From assembly GCA_002425225.1 (NCBI GenBank), contig DILV01000034.1, positions 1-64,000 on the forward strand: a stretch of DNA of 64,000 bases, written 5' to 3'. Shown here in pieces: positions 17,185-25,093 of this stretch. Within the stretch, counting starts at the first letter, position 1. Each line of letters begins with the position of its first letter. The position numbers and the translations under genes are program-made. Source of the stretch: Thiothrix sp. UBA5583. GTDB lineage: Bacteria; Pseudomonadota; Gammaproteobacteria; Thiotrichales; Thiotrichaceae. Below the pieces are notes generated by a model, which made no database searches, was not told where the DNA came from, and saw only the letters and a program-made list of their open reading frames with translations.

Positions 17185-18241
17185 GGCTCAATATGTGTTT
17201 CAGGGTCTTGCTATCCCAGTGTTGCAAACGCAGGGTATTGATCTAAAATCAATCATTTCCCAGTAGCCAAGGAAAGGCATTATGAACCTGCTAATCAGTA
17301 TTTCCAGCCTGACCAGTGAAGCAGCCTGTTTCGAGCAAGTCCGCGCCCGGCGTTGGGCTGATGGGGTTGTTTGCCCACATTGTAAGTCACACGAAACCAT
17401 CCGCCGTGGCAAGGATGACACCCAAACAGAACGCCAGCGTTACCAGTGCAAGGGTTGCGAAAAGCGTTTTGATGACCTGACGGGAACGGTGTTTGAAGGT
17501 CATCACCAGCCACTGAAGGTTTGGGTGTTGTGCCTTTACCTGATGTCATTGAACCTGTCGAACCAACAAATTGCCCGTGAACTGGGGTTGAACAAGGACG
17601 ATGCGCAGGCGATGACGGAACAGTTGCGGCAAGGCATCGAGAAAAAAAACACCTGTAAGCCTGTCTGGGAGTGTTGAGTTTGACGAGGCTTACACCAAGG
17701 CTGGGCATAAGGGAAACCCTGATGCGGTGGCGGATGCAGGGCGTGAAGGTCGCCGCCGCGCCCTGAAAGGTGCGCCGGGACGTGGTACGCTGGAGAAGGA
17801 GAAGCCGCCCATTTTCGGCATGATCCAGCGTTCTGGGGAGGTCGTGATCCGTATGCTGGAAAATGTGAAACAGGCGACAATCAAGCCGTTGATCTTGGAA
17901 ACGGTGGCAGCGGGTACGTTGGTGTACACCGATGAGTACAACATCTACGACCGATTGGAAGAATGGGGATACCTCCACAAAACAGTCAATCATGGCGCAG
18001 GTGAATATGCCCGTGATGAGGATGGGGACGGTTTCCATGAAGTCCATGTGAACACGATGGAGGGCTTTTGGTCATTGCTGCGCTCTTGGTTACGTCCTCA
18101 TCGGGGGATTTCACAGGAAAAGTTGCCTTGCTACCTCGCCTTCTTTGAGTGCTTGCACAACATCAGAAAACGCGGGAAAGCGGCACTTCATTCCTTGCTT
18201 TCACTGCTACTGGGATAAGACCCTGAAACACATATTGAGCC
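17185..18241 (+). mobile_element. IS1595-family (ISXO2-like) insertion sequence, 1057 bp
   Basis: Inverted repeats at 17185-17209 and 18217-18241 are identical over 25 bp (starting GGCTCAATATG). The 8-bp direct repeat TTGTTTCT flanks them at 17177-17184 and 18242-18249 with no mismatch, matching the 8-bp duplication of this family. The element landed at the end of the terminator's T-tract, between it and clpB. Its transposase is frameshifted. Confidence 0.93.
17282..18218 (+). pseudogene. IS1595-family transposase, frameshifted
   Basis: The first part has the zinc ribbon (CPHCKSHE ... CKGCEKRF) and HTH (SNQQIARELGLN); the second has the ISXO2 catalytic domain (VEFDEAYTKAGHKGN, VYTDEYNIYD, VNTMEGFWSLLRSWLR). 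They are joined by a run of eight A at 17642-17649. Seven A would read GIEKKTPVSLSG and continue without a break, so one inserted A most simply explains the defect. A -1 shift would meet a TAA within 4 codons, so the usual programmed -1 mechanism does not rescue it; transcript slippage could. Confidence 0.85.
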
Positions 18242-18263
18242 TTGTTTCTTACCAAATTCTAAC

Positions 18264-20873
18264 TTAAACCTCCTGCGCTTCGACCAACGCTGTAAACGTC
18301 AGCCTGCCCTCTTCCACCCCCACCGCAATCGTATCCCCCGGCATGAACTTGCCGCCAAGAATTTGCTGTGCCAGCGGATTCTCAACCTGCTGCTGGATAG
18401 CGCGTTTGAGCGGACGTGCGCCGTACACAGGGTCGAAGCCTGCTTCCGCCAGTAAATCGAGTGCTGCATCAGTGATCTGGATACCCAGTTCCCGCGCTGC
18501 CAGCCGCTTGCGCAGATTGTTGAGCTGAATATCCGCAATCTGGCGAATCTCTGCCTGATCCAGCGGATGGAATACCACCGTTTCGTCAATCCGGTTGATG
18601 AATTCCGGGCGGAAATGATGCCCGACCACGTCCATCACTGCTGCTTTCATGCGCTCATAGTTTTCTTCACCCGCCATCTCCTGAATCAGGTGCGAACCGA
18701 GGTTGGAGGTCATGATAATCACGGTGTTACGGAAATCCACCGTGCGCCCTTGCCCATCGGTCAAACGCCCGTCGTCCAGCACTTGCAGCAGCACGTTGAA
18801 GACATCGGCGTGGGCTTTTTCCACCTCGTCCAGCAGGATCACGGAATACGGGCGGCGGCGCACCGCTTCGGTCAAATAGCCGCCTTCTTCATAGCCGACG
18901 TAGCCGGGAGGCGCACCGATCAGGCGAGCGACGGAATGTTTTTCCATGAATTCGGACATATCAATCCGCACCATCGCGTCGTCGGTATCGAACAAAAACG
19001 TCGCCAGTGCCTTGGTGAGTTCGGTTTTACCCACACCCGTTGGCCCCAGGAACAGGAACGAACCGCTGGGGCGATTAGGGTCGGAAAGCCCCGCCCGCGC
19101 ACGGCGGATGGCATTGGAAACAGCTACCACCGCTTCGGTTTGCCCGATCACACGCTTGGCAAGCACGTCTTCCATTTTCAGCAGCTTGTCCTTTTCGCCT
19201 TCGAGCATTTTGCTGACGGGGATACCTGTCCAGCGTGACACGATGTCGGCAATTTCGTCTTCCGTCACTTTGGTTTTCAGCAACTTGGGCGCTTTGGCTT
19301 CGTGGCTATCCACAGTGGCATCCGCTTTGGCGAGCTGCTGTTCGAGTTCGGGGATGCGCCCGTATTGTAACTCCGCCATACGTTGCAAATTGCCCGCACG
19401 TCGGGCGGTTTCAAATTCGAGCCGTGCTTGATCAAGGGCTTCCTTGATGTGGGATGTGCCTTGCACGTCGGCTTTTTCGCTTTTCCAGATTTCTTCCAGA
19501 TCGGCAGATTCTTTTTCCAGACGGTCGATTTCAGCCTGCAAGTCGGCAAGGCGTTTTTTGGAGGCGTCGTCGGATTCCTTTTTCAAGGCTTCGCGTTCGA
19601 TCTTGAGCTGGATCAGGCGGCGGTCGAGCTTGTCGATCACTTCCGGTTTGGAGTCGATTTCGACACGGATGCGTGACGCAGCTTCGTCGATCAGGTCGAT
19701 GGCTTTGTCGGGCAACTGGCGGTCAGTGATGTAACGGTGCGATAACGTGGCGGCTGCGACCAGCGCGGGGTCGGTGATTTCCACGCCGTGATGCACTTCG
19801 TATTTTTCCTGCAAGCCGCGCAGGATGGCGATGGTGTCTTCCACGGTCGGCTCATCCACCAGCACTTTCTGGAAACGGCGTTCGAGCGCGGCATCCTTTT
19901 CAATGTACTGGCGGTATTCGTCGAGGGTGGTCGCACCTAGGCAATGCAGTTCACCGCGTGCGAGGGCGGGCTTGAGCATATTGCCTGCATCCATTGCGCC
20001 TTCCGCTTTGCCTGCACCGACCATCGTGTGCAATTCGTCGATGAACAGGATGATGTTGCCTTCGGCTTTGGCGATGTCGTTGAGCACGGCTTTGAGGCGT
20101 TCTTCAAAGTCGCCCCGGTATTTGCTACCCGCCAGCAATGCGCCGAGGTCGAGCGACAGCAGGCGTTTGCCTTTCATGCCTTCGGAAACTTCGCCGTTGA
20201 CGATGCGTTGCGCCAAGCCTTCAACCAGCGCGGTTTTACCTACGCCGGGTTCGCCGATCAGTACCGGGTTGTTTTTGGTACGGCGTTGCAGGATTTGCAC
20301 CATGCGGCGGATTTCTTCGTCACGCCCGATGATGGGGTCGATTTTGCCCTGTTCGGCGCGTTCGGTGAGGTCGATGGTGTATTTTTCCAAGGCTTGGCGT
20401 TGGTCTTCGGCATTGGGGTCGTTGACGGTTTGTCCGCCGCGCATTCCTTCGATGGCTTTTTCAACAGCACCTTTGGTCGCACCCGTTTCACGCAGCAAAT
20501 TGCCGAGCGTGCCTTTGTCTTCCAGCGCTGCCAGCACGAATAGTTCGGAGGAAATGTACTGATCCTTGCGCTGCTGGGCGATTTTATCAGTGACATTCAG
20601 CAGCTTGCTGAGGTCGTTGGAAACATGCACGCTACCGGCATCACCGCCGGAAACGGTCGGCAGACGGTCGAGCGCTTCACCCAGTTTGGAGCGCAACTGG
20701 TTGGCGTTGACATCGGCTTTGGTCAGCAAACCGCGTGTGGAACCGCCTTCCTGATCCAGCAAGGCGATCATCAGGTGAGCGGGTTCGATAAATTGATGAT
20801 CACGCCCTAACGCGAGCGACTGCGCGTCTTGCAGGGCGAGCTGGAACTTGCTGGTGAGTTTGTCCATTCTCAT
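18264..20873 (-). CDS. clpB: ATP-dependent disaggregase ClpB
   Basis: This 869-residue protein has a Clp N-domain ([17 protein letters not shown]), NBD1 with [13 protein letters not shown], a coiled-coil M-domain (residues ~410-530, rich in E/K/L), NBD2 with [15 protein letters not shown], and the C-terminal domain ([22 protein letters not shown]). ClpB works with DnaK to extract proteins from aggregates after heat stress. The full length and all Walker and arginine-finger regions look intact. MRMDKL at 20873 is preceded by GAAAGG; MDKL at 20867 is the alternative start. The upstream promoter is of heat-shock type. Confidence 0.96.
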   Translation of the reverse strand: MRMDKLTSKFQLALQDAQSLALGRDHQFIEPAHLMIALLDQEGGSTRGLLTKADVNANQLRSKLGEALDRLPTVSGGDAGSVHVSNDLSKLLNVTDKIAQQRKDQYISSELFVLAALEDKGTLGNLLRETGATKGAVEKAIEGMRGGQTVNDPNAEDQRQALEKYTIDLTERAEQGKIDPIIGRDEEIRRMVQILQRRTKNNPVLIGEPGVGKTALVEGLAQRIVNGEVSEGMKGKRLLSLDLGALLAGSKYRGDFEERLKAVLNDIAKAEGNIILFIDELHTMVGAGKAEGAMDAGNMLKPALARGELHCLGATTLDEYRQYIEKDAALERRFQKVLVDEPTVEDTIAILRGLQEKYEVHHGVEITDPALVAAATLSHRYITDRQLPDKAIDLIDEAASRIRVEIDSKPEVIDKLDRRLIQLKIEREALKKESDDASKKRLADLQAEIDRLEKESADLEEIWKSEKADVQGTSHIKEALDQARLEFETARRAGNLQRMAELQYGRIPELEQQLAKADATVDSHEAKAPKLLKTKVTEDEIADIVSRWTGIPVSKMLEGEKDKLLKMEDVLAKRVIGQTEAVVAVSNAIRRARAGLSDPNRPSGSFLFLGPTGVGKTELTKALATFLFDTDDAMVRIDMSEFMEKHSVARLIGAPPGYVGYEEGGYLTEAVRRRPYSVILLDEVEKAHADVFNVLLQVLDDGRLTDGQGRTVDFRNTVIIMTSNLGSHLIQEMAGEENYERMKAAVMDVVGHHFRPEFINRIDETVVFHPLDQAEIRQIADIQLNNLRKRLAARELGIQITDAALDLLAEAGFDPVYGARPLKRAIQQQVENPLAQQILGGKFMPGDTIAVGVEEGRLTFTALVEAQEV

Positions 20874-20924
20874 GTGGGCTACCTTTCAAATTTGGGTTGG
20901 ACGCGAAAGCGTCAGATGAGGCAA

Positions 20925-20952
20925 ATCTGGGGTAGCGGGTGAGGAATTCAAG
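20925..20952 (-). promoter_or_regulatory. sigma-32 (RpoH) heat-shock promoter of clpB
   Basis: On the minus strand CTTGAAT (20946-20952) and CCCCAGAT (20925-20932) are separated by 13 bp. This agrees closely with the RpoH consensus CTTGAAA-N(11-15)-CCCCATnT. It ends 51 bp before the clpB start, as expected for a heat-shock gene. Confidence 0.8.
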
Positions 20953-21026
20953 GTGGGGTTGTGGATAAGTTTTGATGTAGGTCAGGGTTCTTGCGGACGG
21001 TCTGTTACCTGCCTATGATCCTGTTC

Positions 21027-21623
21027 ATGAACAAAACATGCTATAACCTGCACCTTTCCGGCTCTGCCATCGCCCCCTACCTGCCAGCCCTCGCCCATTT
21101 GCGCATTAGCGTATTCCGTGAGTTCCCCTATCTCTACGATGGGTCGGTGGAATACGAAGCCCGTTACCTGCAAACCTACGTCAACTCCCCGGACAGCATT
21201 GCCGTGCTGCTACTCGATGGCGATCGGGTGGTGGGTGCTTCCACCGGCCTGCCGATGGCACACGAGGAAGACGAGTTTCAGCAGCCGTTCCTGCAACAGG
21301 GCTACGATCCAGACACGCTGTTTTATTGTGCGGAATCGGTCTTGTTACCGGAATATCGCGGGCGCGGTGTCTACAAAAGCTTTTTCCTCGGGCGAGAGAA
21401 CCATGCAAGGCAACTGGGTGGCTTTACCCACGCCACCTTTTGCGGGGTGCAACGCCCGGTGGATCACCCCATGCGCCCGGCGGGCTACCTGCCGCTGGAT
21501 AGCATCTGGCAGCATTTCGGCTACACGCCACATCCTGAATTGTTGACGACCTATACCTGGAAAGACCTCGGTGAAACAGAAGCATCACCCAAACCCATGC
21601 AATTCTGGATGAAAACCTTATGA
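21027..21623 (+). CDS. GNAT-family acetyltransferase
   Basis: This protein of about 198 residues has a GNAT fold: beta strands with IAVLLLDGDRVVGASTGLPM and the acetyl-CoA motif AESVLLPEYRGRGVYKSFF (R/QxxGxG/A type). Its substrate is unknown. The start is uncertain: MNKTCYN at 21027 fits the domain; ATG 21015 and TTG 20991 are in frame but weaker. The stop overlaps the nitrilase gene by 4 bp, and GNAT-nitrilase pairs (sometimes fused) recur in bacteria, implying a joint small-molecule modification step. Confidence 0.8.
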   Translation: MNKTCYNLHLSGSAIAPYLPALAHLRISVFREFPYLYDGSVEYEARYLQTYVNSPDSIAVLLLDGDRVVGASTGLPMAHEEDEFQQPFLQQGYDPDTLFYCAESVLLPEYRGRGVYKSFFLGRENHARQLGGFTHATFCGVQRPVDHPMRPAGYLPLDSIWQHFGYTPHPELLTTYTWKDLGETEASPKPMQFWMKTL

Positions 21624-22483
21624 AATTCCGGTTGGCAACGGCACAGTATGACATCAGTTTCCTGCACAACTGGGAGGATTACACGACAAAAATTTACCGC
21701 TGGGTCAACGAAGCCCGTACCCACGACGCCAAACTGTTGCTGTTCCCCGAATACTTCAGCATGGAACTGGCATCACTGTTTCCACCAGCGGTGTATCAGG
21801 ATCTGGGAAGGCAACTGGTAGCCTTGCAAAGCCTGCACGACGCTTTCCTGCAACTGTTCAGCGGTCTGGCACAGCAACAGGGCGTCACGATTGTGGCGGG
21901 TACGTTCCCCGTCCGGCAGGAAGATGGGCGTTACACCAACCGTGCCTGGCTGTTCCGCCCGGATGGCAGCCGTGCCTTTCAGGACAAGCAGAAAATGACC
22001 CGCTTTGAACAGGAGCATTGGCACATCAGTCCGGGACGGGAGTTGCAAGCACTGGATAGCGATGTTGGCAAGCTGGGCATTTGTACCTGTTACGACAGTG
22101 AATTTCCCCTGCTGGCACGGGAACTGGTAAGGCAAGGGGCAAACCTGATCCTCGTACCAAGCTGCACTGACGGGCTGGCGGGTTATAACCGTGTGCGCAT
22201 CGGCTGTCAGGCGCGGGCGCTAGAAAACCAGTGCTACGTCGCACAAGCCGCACTGGTCGGAGAAGCAGCATGGTCAGAAGCAGTGGATGTCAACATGGGA
22301 GCCGCCGCCGTCTATACTCCGGTTGATTACGGGTATCCCGTTGATGGTATCCTGTCAATCGGCACGCTGAACCAACCACAATGGGTTTATGCCGACCTTG
22401 ATCTGGCTGGGCTGCAACAGGTGCGTGAACATGGGCAAGTGCGCAATTACCGGGACTGGTCAGATTACCCGTTACCGAACTGA
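21620..22483 (+). CDS. carbon-nitrogen hydrolase (nitrilase superfamily)
   Basis: This 287-residue protein has the Glu-Lys-Cys triad: LLLFPEYFSM (Glu ~44), FQDKQKMTRFE (Lys ~122) and LGICTCYDSEFP (Cys ~156). C-N hydrolases cleave amides or nitriles. The partner GNAT gene overlaps upstream, so the pair may act on the same N-acyl compound; the chemistry is not predictable. The 3' end overlaps the convergent fadD-like gene by 19 bp. Confidence 0.88.
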   Translation: MKFRLATAQYDISFLHNWEDYTTKIYRWVNEARTHDAKLLLFPEYFSMELASLFPPAVYQDLGRQLVALQSLHDAFLQLFSGLAQQQGVTIVAGTFPVRQEDGRYTNRAWLFRPDGSRAFQDKQKMTRFEQEHWHISPGRELQALDSDVGKLGICTCYDSEFPLLARELVRQGANLILVPSCTDGLAGYNRVRIGCQARALENQCYVAQAALVGEAAWSEAVDVNMGAAAVYTPVDYGYPVDGILSIGTLNQPQWVYADLDLAGLQQVREHGQVRNYRDWSDYPLPN

Positions 22484-24141
22484 CGCAGCTCCTTACGCAG
22501 AATCTTGCCGACATTGCTTTTTGGCAGTGAGTCGACAAACACAACCTGTTTCGGGCATTTGTAAGCAGAAAGCTCTGCGCGGCAGTAGGTTTTCACCTCA
22601 TCCACCGTCAGGCTGCCATCCTTTTTGACGATGAAAGCCTTGACGATTTCGCCGGAATGCTCGTCAGGCACTCCAATCACGCCCGCTTCGAGGATTTTGG
22701 GGTTGGCTGCCAGCACATCTTCCACCTCATTGGGGTAAACGTTGAAACCGGACACCAGTACCATGTCCTTGAGGCGATCGACCAATTTGACGTAACCTTG
22801 TGCGTTAATAATGGCAACATCGCCGGTGCGCAACCAGCCATCACCCGGCATCACCTTGGCGGTTTCATCCGGGCGTTGCCAGTAACCTTGCATCACCTGC
22901 GGGCCACGTACCCACAATTCGCCCGCTTCACCCACCCCCAGTTCCCGGTCATTCACATCACGGATCGACACCTCGGTGGAAGGGATCGGCAAGCCGATCA
23001 TGCCGTTGTAATCCTGCAAGGTGACGGGGTTGATGCACACTGCCGGGGAGGTTTCAGTCAAGCCGTAGGCTTCCAGCAGCACCGAGCCAGTCAGGGCTTT
23101 CCAGCGTTCGGCGACGGATTTTTGCACTGCCATACCACCGCCCAAGCCAATTTTCAAGTGGGAAAAATCCACCTTGCCGATCTCGGCGTGATTCAGTAGG
23201 GCGTTGTACAGGGTGTTGACGCCGGTCATGAAGGTGAAGGGTTCCTTGCACAAATCCTTGATGAACGCGGGCAAGTCACGCGGATTGGTGATCAGTACAT
23301 TTTTCGCGCCCATTTCCATTGCAAACAGGGCATTGGCGGTGAGGGCAAACACATGGTACAGGGGCAGGGCGGTGATGAATATTTCCTTGCCGTGTTGCAG
23401 ATAGCCCTTCGTCCAGGCATCGGCTTGCAGCATGTTGGCCAGCAGGTTGCGGTGAGTCAGCACCGCACCCTTGGCCACCCCGGTCGTGCCGCCGGTGTAT
23501 TGCAGGAACGCGGTATCTGCATGGTTCAAGTCGGCATCCTGATAACGCTGGGCGTATTGCTTACCCAGCCGCAGTGCCTGATTGAAACCGATCGCTTCCG
23601 GCAACTGGTAGGCAGGAACCATCTTTTTCACATACTTGACCACTGCATTCACCAGCAGGGATTTGGGGAAGCCCAGCAAGTCGCCGATTTCGGTAGTGAT
23701 GATGGTTTTGATGCCGACCTCATCCATCACCTTTTCCAGCGTGTGGGCGAAATTGGCGAGGATGACAATGGCTTTTGCCCCGGAATCCTTCAACTGGTGT
23801 TCGAGTTCGCGGTCGGTGTAAAGGGGATTGGTATTGACCACCACCAGCCCGGCACGCAGGGCAGCGAACAGCGCAATCGGGTATTGCAGCAGGTTGGGCA
23901 TCATGATGGCGATGCGGTCGCCGCGCTGCAAACCCGCCCCGTGGGTCAGGTACGCGGCAAACTGGCGGGTCAGCTCATCGACTTCGGCATAAGTCAGCAC
24001 CTTGCCGAGATTGCTGTAGGCAGGCAGCGCCCGGTACTTGGCAACACTGTGGTGGAACAAATCCGCCAGCGAACGGTACTGGCTCAGGTCAATCTCTGCC
24101 GGGACGCTGGGTGGGTAGCTTTGCAGCCATAGCTTGTCCAT
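22465..24141 (-). CDS. fadD: long-chain acyl-CoA synthetase
   Basis: This 558-residue AMP-forming ligase has the FadD start (MDKLWLQSYPPSVPAEID), the ATP loop YTGGTTGVAKGAVLTHRN, the A5 region YGLTETSPAVCINP, the hinge GWLRTGDVA and DRLKDMVLVSGFNVYP, and the final KSNVGKILRKELR with the catalytic Lys. It activates fatty acids to acyl-CoA at the inner membrane and heads beta-oxidation. It is last in a minus-strand series merR-thiolase-FadB-like-SDR-fadD; a palindromic repeat separates it from the SDR gene. Confidence 0.94.
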   Translation of the reverse strand: MDKLWLQSYPPSVPAEIDLSQYRSLADLFHHSVAKYRALPAYSNLGKVLTYAEVDELTRQFAAYLTHGAGLQRGDRIAIMMPNLLQYPIALFAALRAGLVVVNTNPLYTDRELEHQLKDSGAKAIVILANFAHTLEKVMDEVGIKTIITTEIGDLLGFPKSLLVNAVVKYVKKMVPAYQLPEAIGFNQALRLGKQYAQRYQDADLNHADTAFLQYTGGTTGVAKGAVLTHRNLLANMLQADAWTKGYLQHGKEIFITALPLYHVFALTANALFAMEMGAKNVLITNPRDLPAFIKDLCKEPFTFMTGVNTLYNALLNHAEIGKVDFSHLKIGLGGGMAVQKSVAERWKALTGSVLLEAYGLTETSPAVCINPVTLQDYNGMIGLPIPSTEVSIRDVNDRELGVGEAGELWVRGPQVMQGYWQRPDETAKVMPGDGWLRTGDVAIINAQGYVKLVDRLKDMVLVSGFNVYPNEVEDVLAANPKILEAGVIGVPDEHSGEIVKAFIVKKDGSLTVDEVKTYCRAELSAYKCPKQVVFVDSLPKSNVGKILRKELRQFGNG

Positions 24142-24162
24142 TTCCTCCTCCTTTAACTTAAG

Positions 24163-24269
24163 AACCCCTCACCCCCCAGCCCCCTCTCCCTCAAGGGGCG
24201 AGGGGGTGCAAGAAGGTTTTTTTCTTAAGCCCCTCGCCCCTTGAGGGAGAGGGGTTGGGGTGAGGGGTA
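24163..24269. repeat. GC-rich palindromic repeat, copy A
   Basis: Two arms of about 39-44 nt (24163-24206 and 24230-24268) are near-perfect reverse complements and share CCCTCTCCCTCAAGGGG; the loop is about 23 nt and T-rich. The arms resemble copy B at 28667-28773. It fills the gap between the SDR and fadD genes and would fold into a strong hairpin in RNA, affecting mRNA stability or readthrough. Confidence 0.85.
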
Positions 24270-24272
24270 ATA

Positions 24273-25091
24273 TTACCCCAGAAACAAATCAGTCAGTAAG
24301 GTTGTGCCGGGGCTGATGGCGTACTGGTCAAAGTCATTGACCCCGGCTGCCCGCAGCACCTCTTCGTCGATGTAAAAATTGCCGGTGTGTTGGCGTGCAT
24401 CCTGTTTGAGGATCAGGCAAGCCGCATCCGCCACGATCTCCGGCTTGCGGCACATGTCCGGCTTCACCTGATCACCCAGCATCTGCACCGCAGCGGTCAG
24501 GATGACGGTGCGCGGCCACAGCGCATTCACCGCCACCTTGCCCCGAAACTCTGCCGCCATCCCCAGCACGCACATGCTCATGCCGTATTTCGCCAGCGTG
24601 TAGGCCAGATGGTGTTTGAACCATTTCGGTTGCATCGACAGTGGCGGCGACAGGGTGAGGATGTGCGGGTTGGGTGCTTGCAGCAGGTGTGGCAGGCAGG
24701 CTTGCGACACCGCAAACGTGCCCCGCGCATTGACTTGCTGCATCAGGTCGAAACGCTTCATCGGTGTTGCCAGTGTGGGTGTCAGGCTGATGGCACTGGC
24801 GTTGTTAACCAGCATGTCGATGCCGCCGAAGGTGGCAACGGCCTGTTGTACCGCCTCGGCAATTTGCACCTCGTCGCGGATGTCGACTTGCAAGGGTAAT
24901 GCCTTGCCGCCAGCGGCTTCAATCTCGGCAGCGGCGGTGTAGATCGTGCCGGGCAGTTTCGGGTGTGGTTCGGTAGTCTTGGCGGCGATGACGATGTTTG
25001 CACCTTCGCTGGCGGCTTTCAGCGCAATCGCTTGCCCGATGCCGCGACTGCCGCCAGTGATGAACAGGGTTTTGCCGTGCAACGTTTCCAT
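24273..25091 (-). CDS. short-chain dehydrogenase/reductase (HSDL2-like)
   Basis: This 272-residue SDR has the cofactor loop TGGSRGIG (residues 12-19), LVNNASAISL (NNAS) and a Ser/Tyr/Lys site with HHLAYTLAKYGMS (YTLAK), then LWPRTVILTAA. The distinctive LSPPLSMQP and ALWPRT segments match the HSDL2-like group, associated with fatty-acid metabolism. It lies 2 bp after the FadB-like gene, clearly in the same operon, so a role in oxidising a fatty-acid intermediate is likely. Confidence 0.88.
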   Translation of the reverse strand: METLHGKTLFITGGSRGIGQAIALKAASEGANIVIAAKTTEPHPKLPGTIYTAAAEIEAAGGKALPLQVDIRDEVQIAEAVQQAVATFGGIDMLVNNASAISLTPTLATPMKRFDLMQQVNARGTFAVSQACLPHLLQAPNPHILTLSPPLSMQPKWFKHHLAYTLAKYGMSMCVLGMAAEFRGKVAVNALWPRTVILTAAVQMLGDQVKPDMCRKPEIVADAACLILKQDARQHTGNFYIDEEVLRAAGVNDFDQYAISPGTTLLTDLFLG

Positions 25092-25093
25092 GT

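Noticed and set aside
17641..17655. Programmed -1 frameshift on the A-run of the IS1595 transposase
   Set aside because: A -1 shift meets TAA within four codons; only +1 (or one fewer A) joins the two halves.
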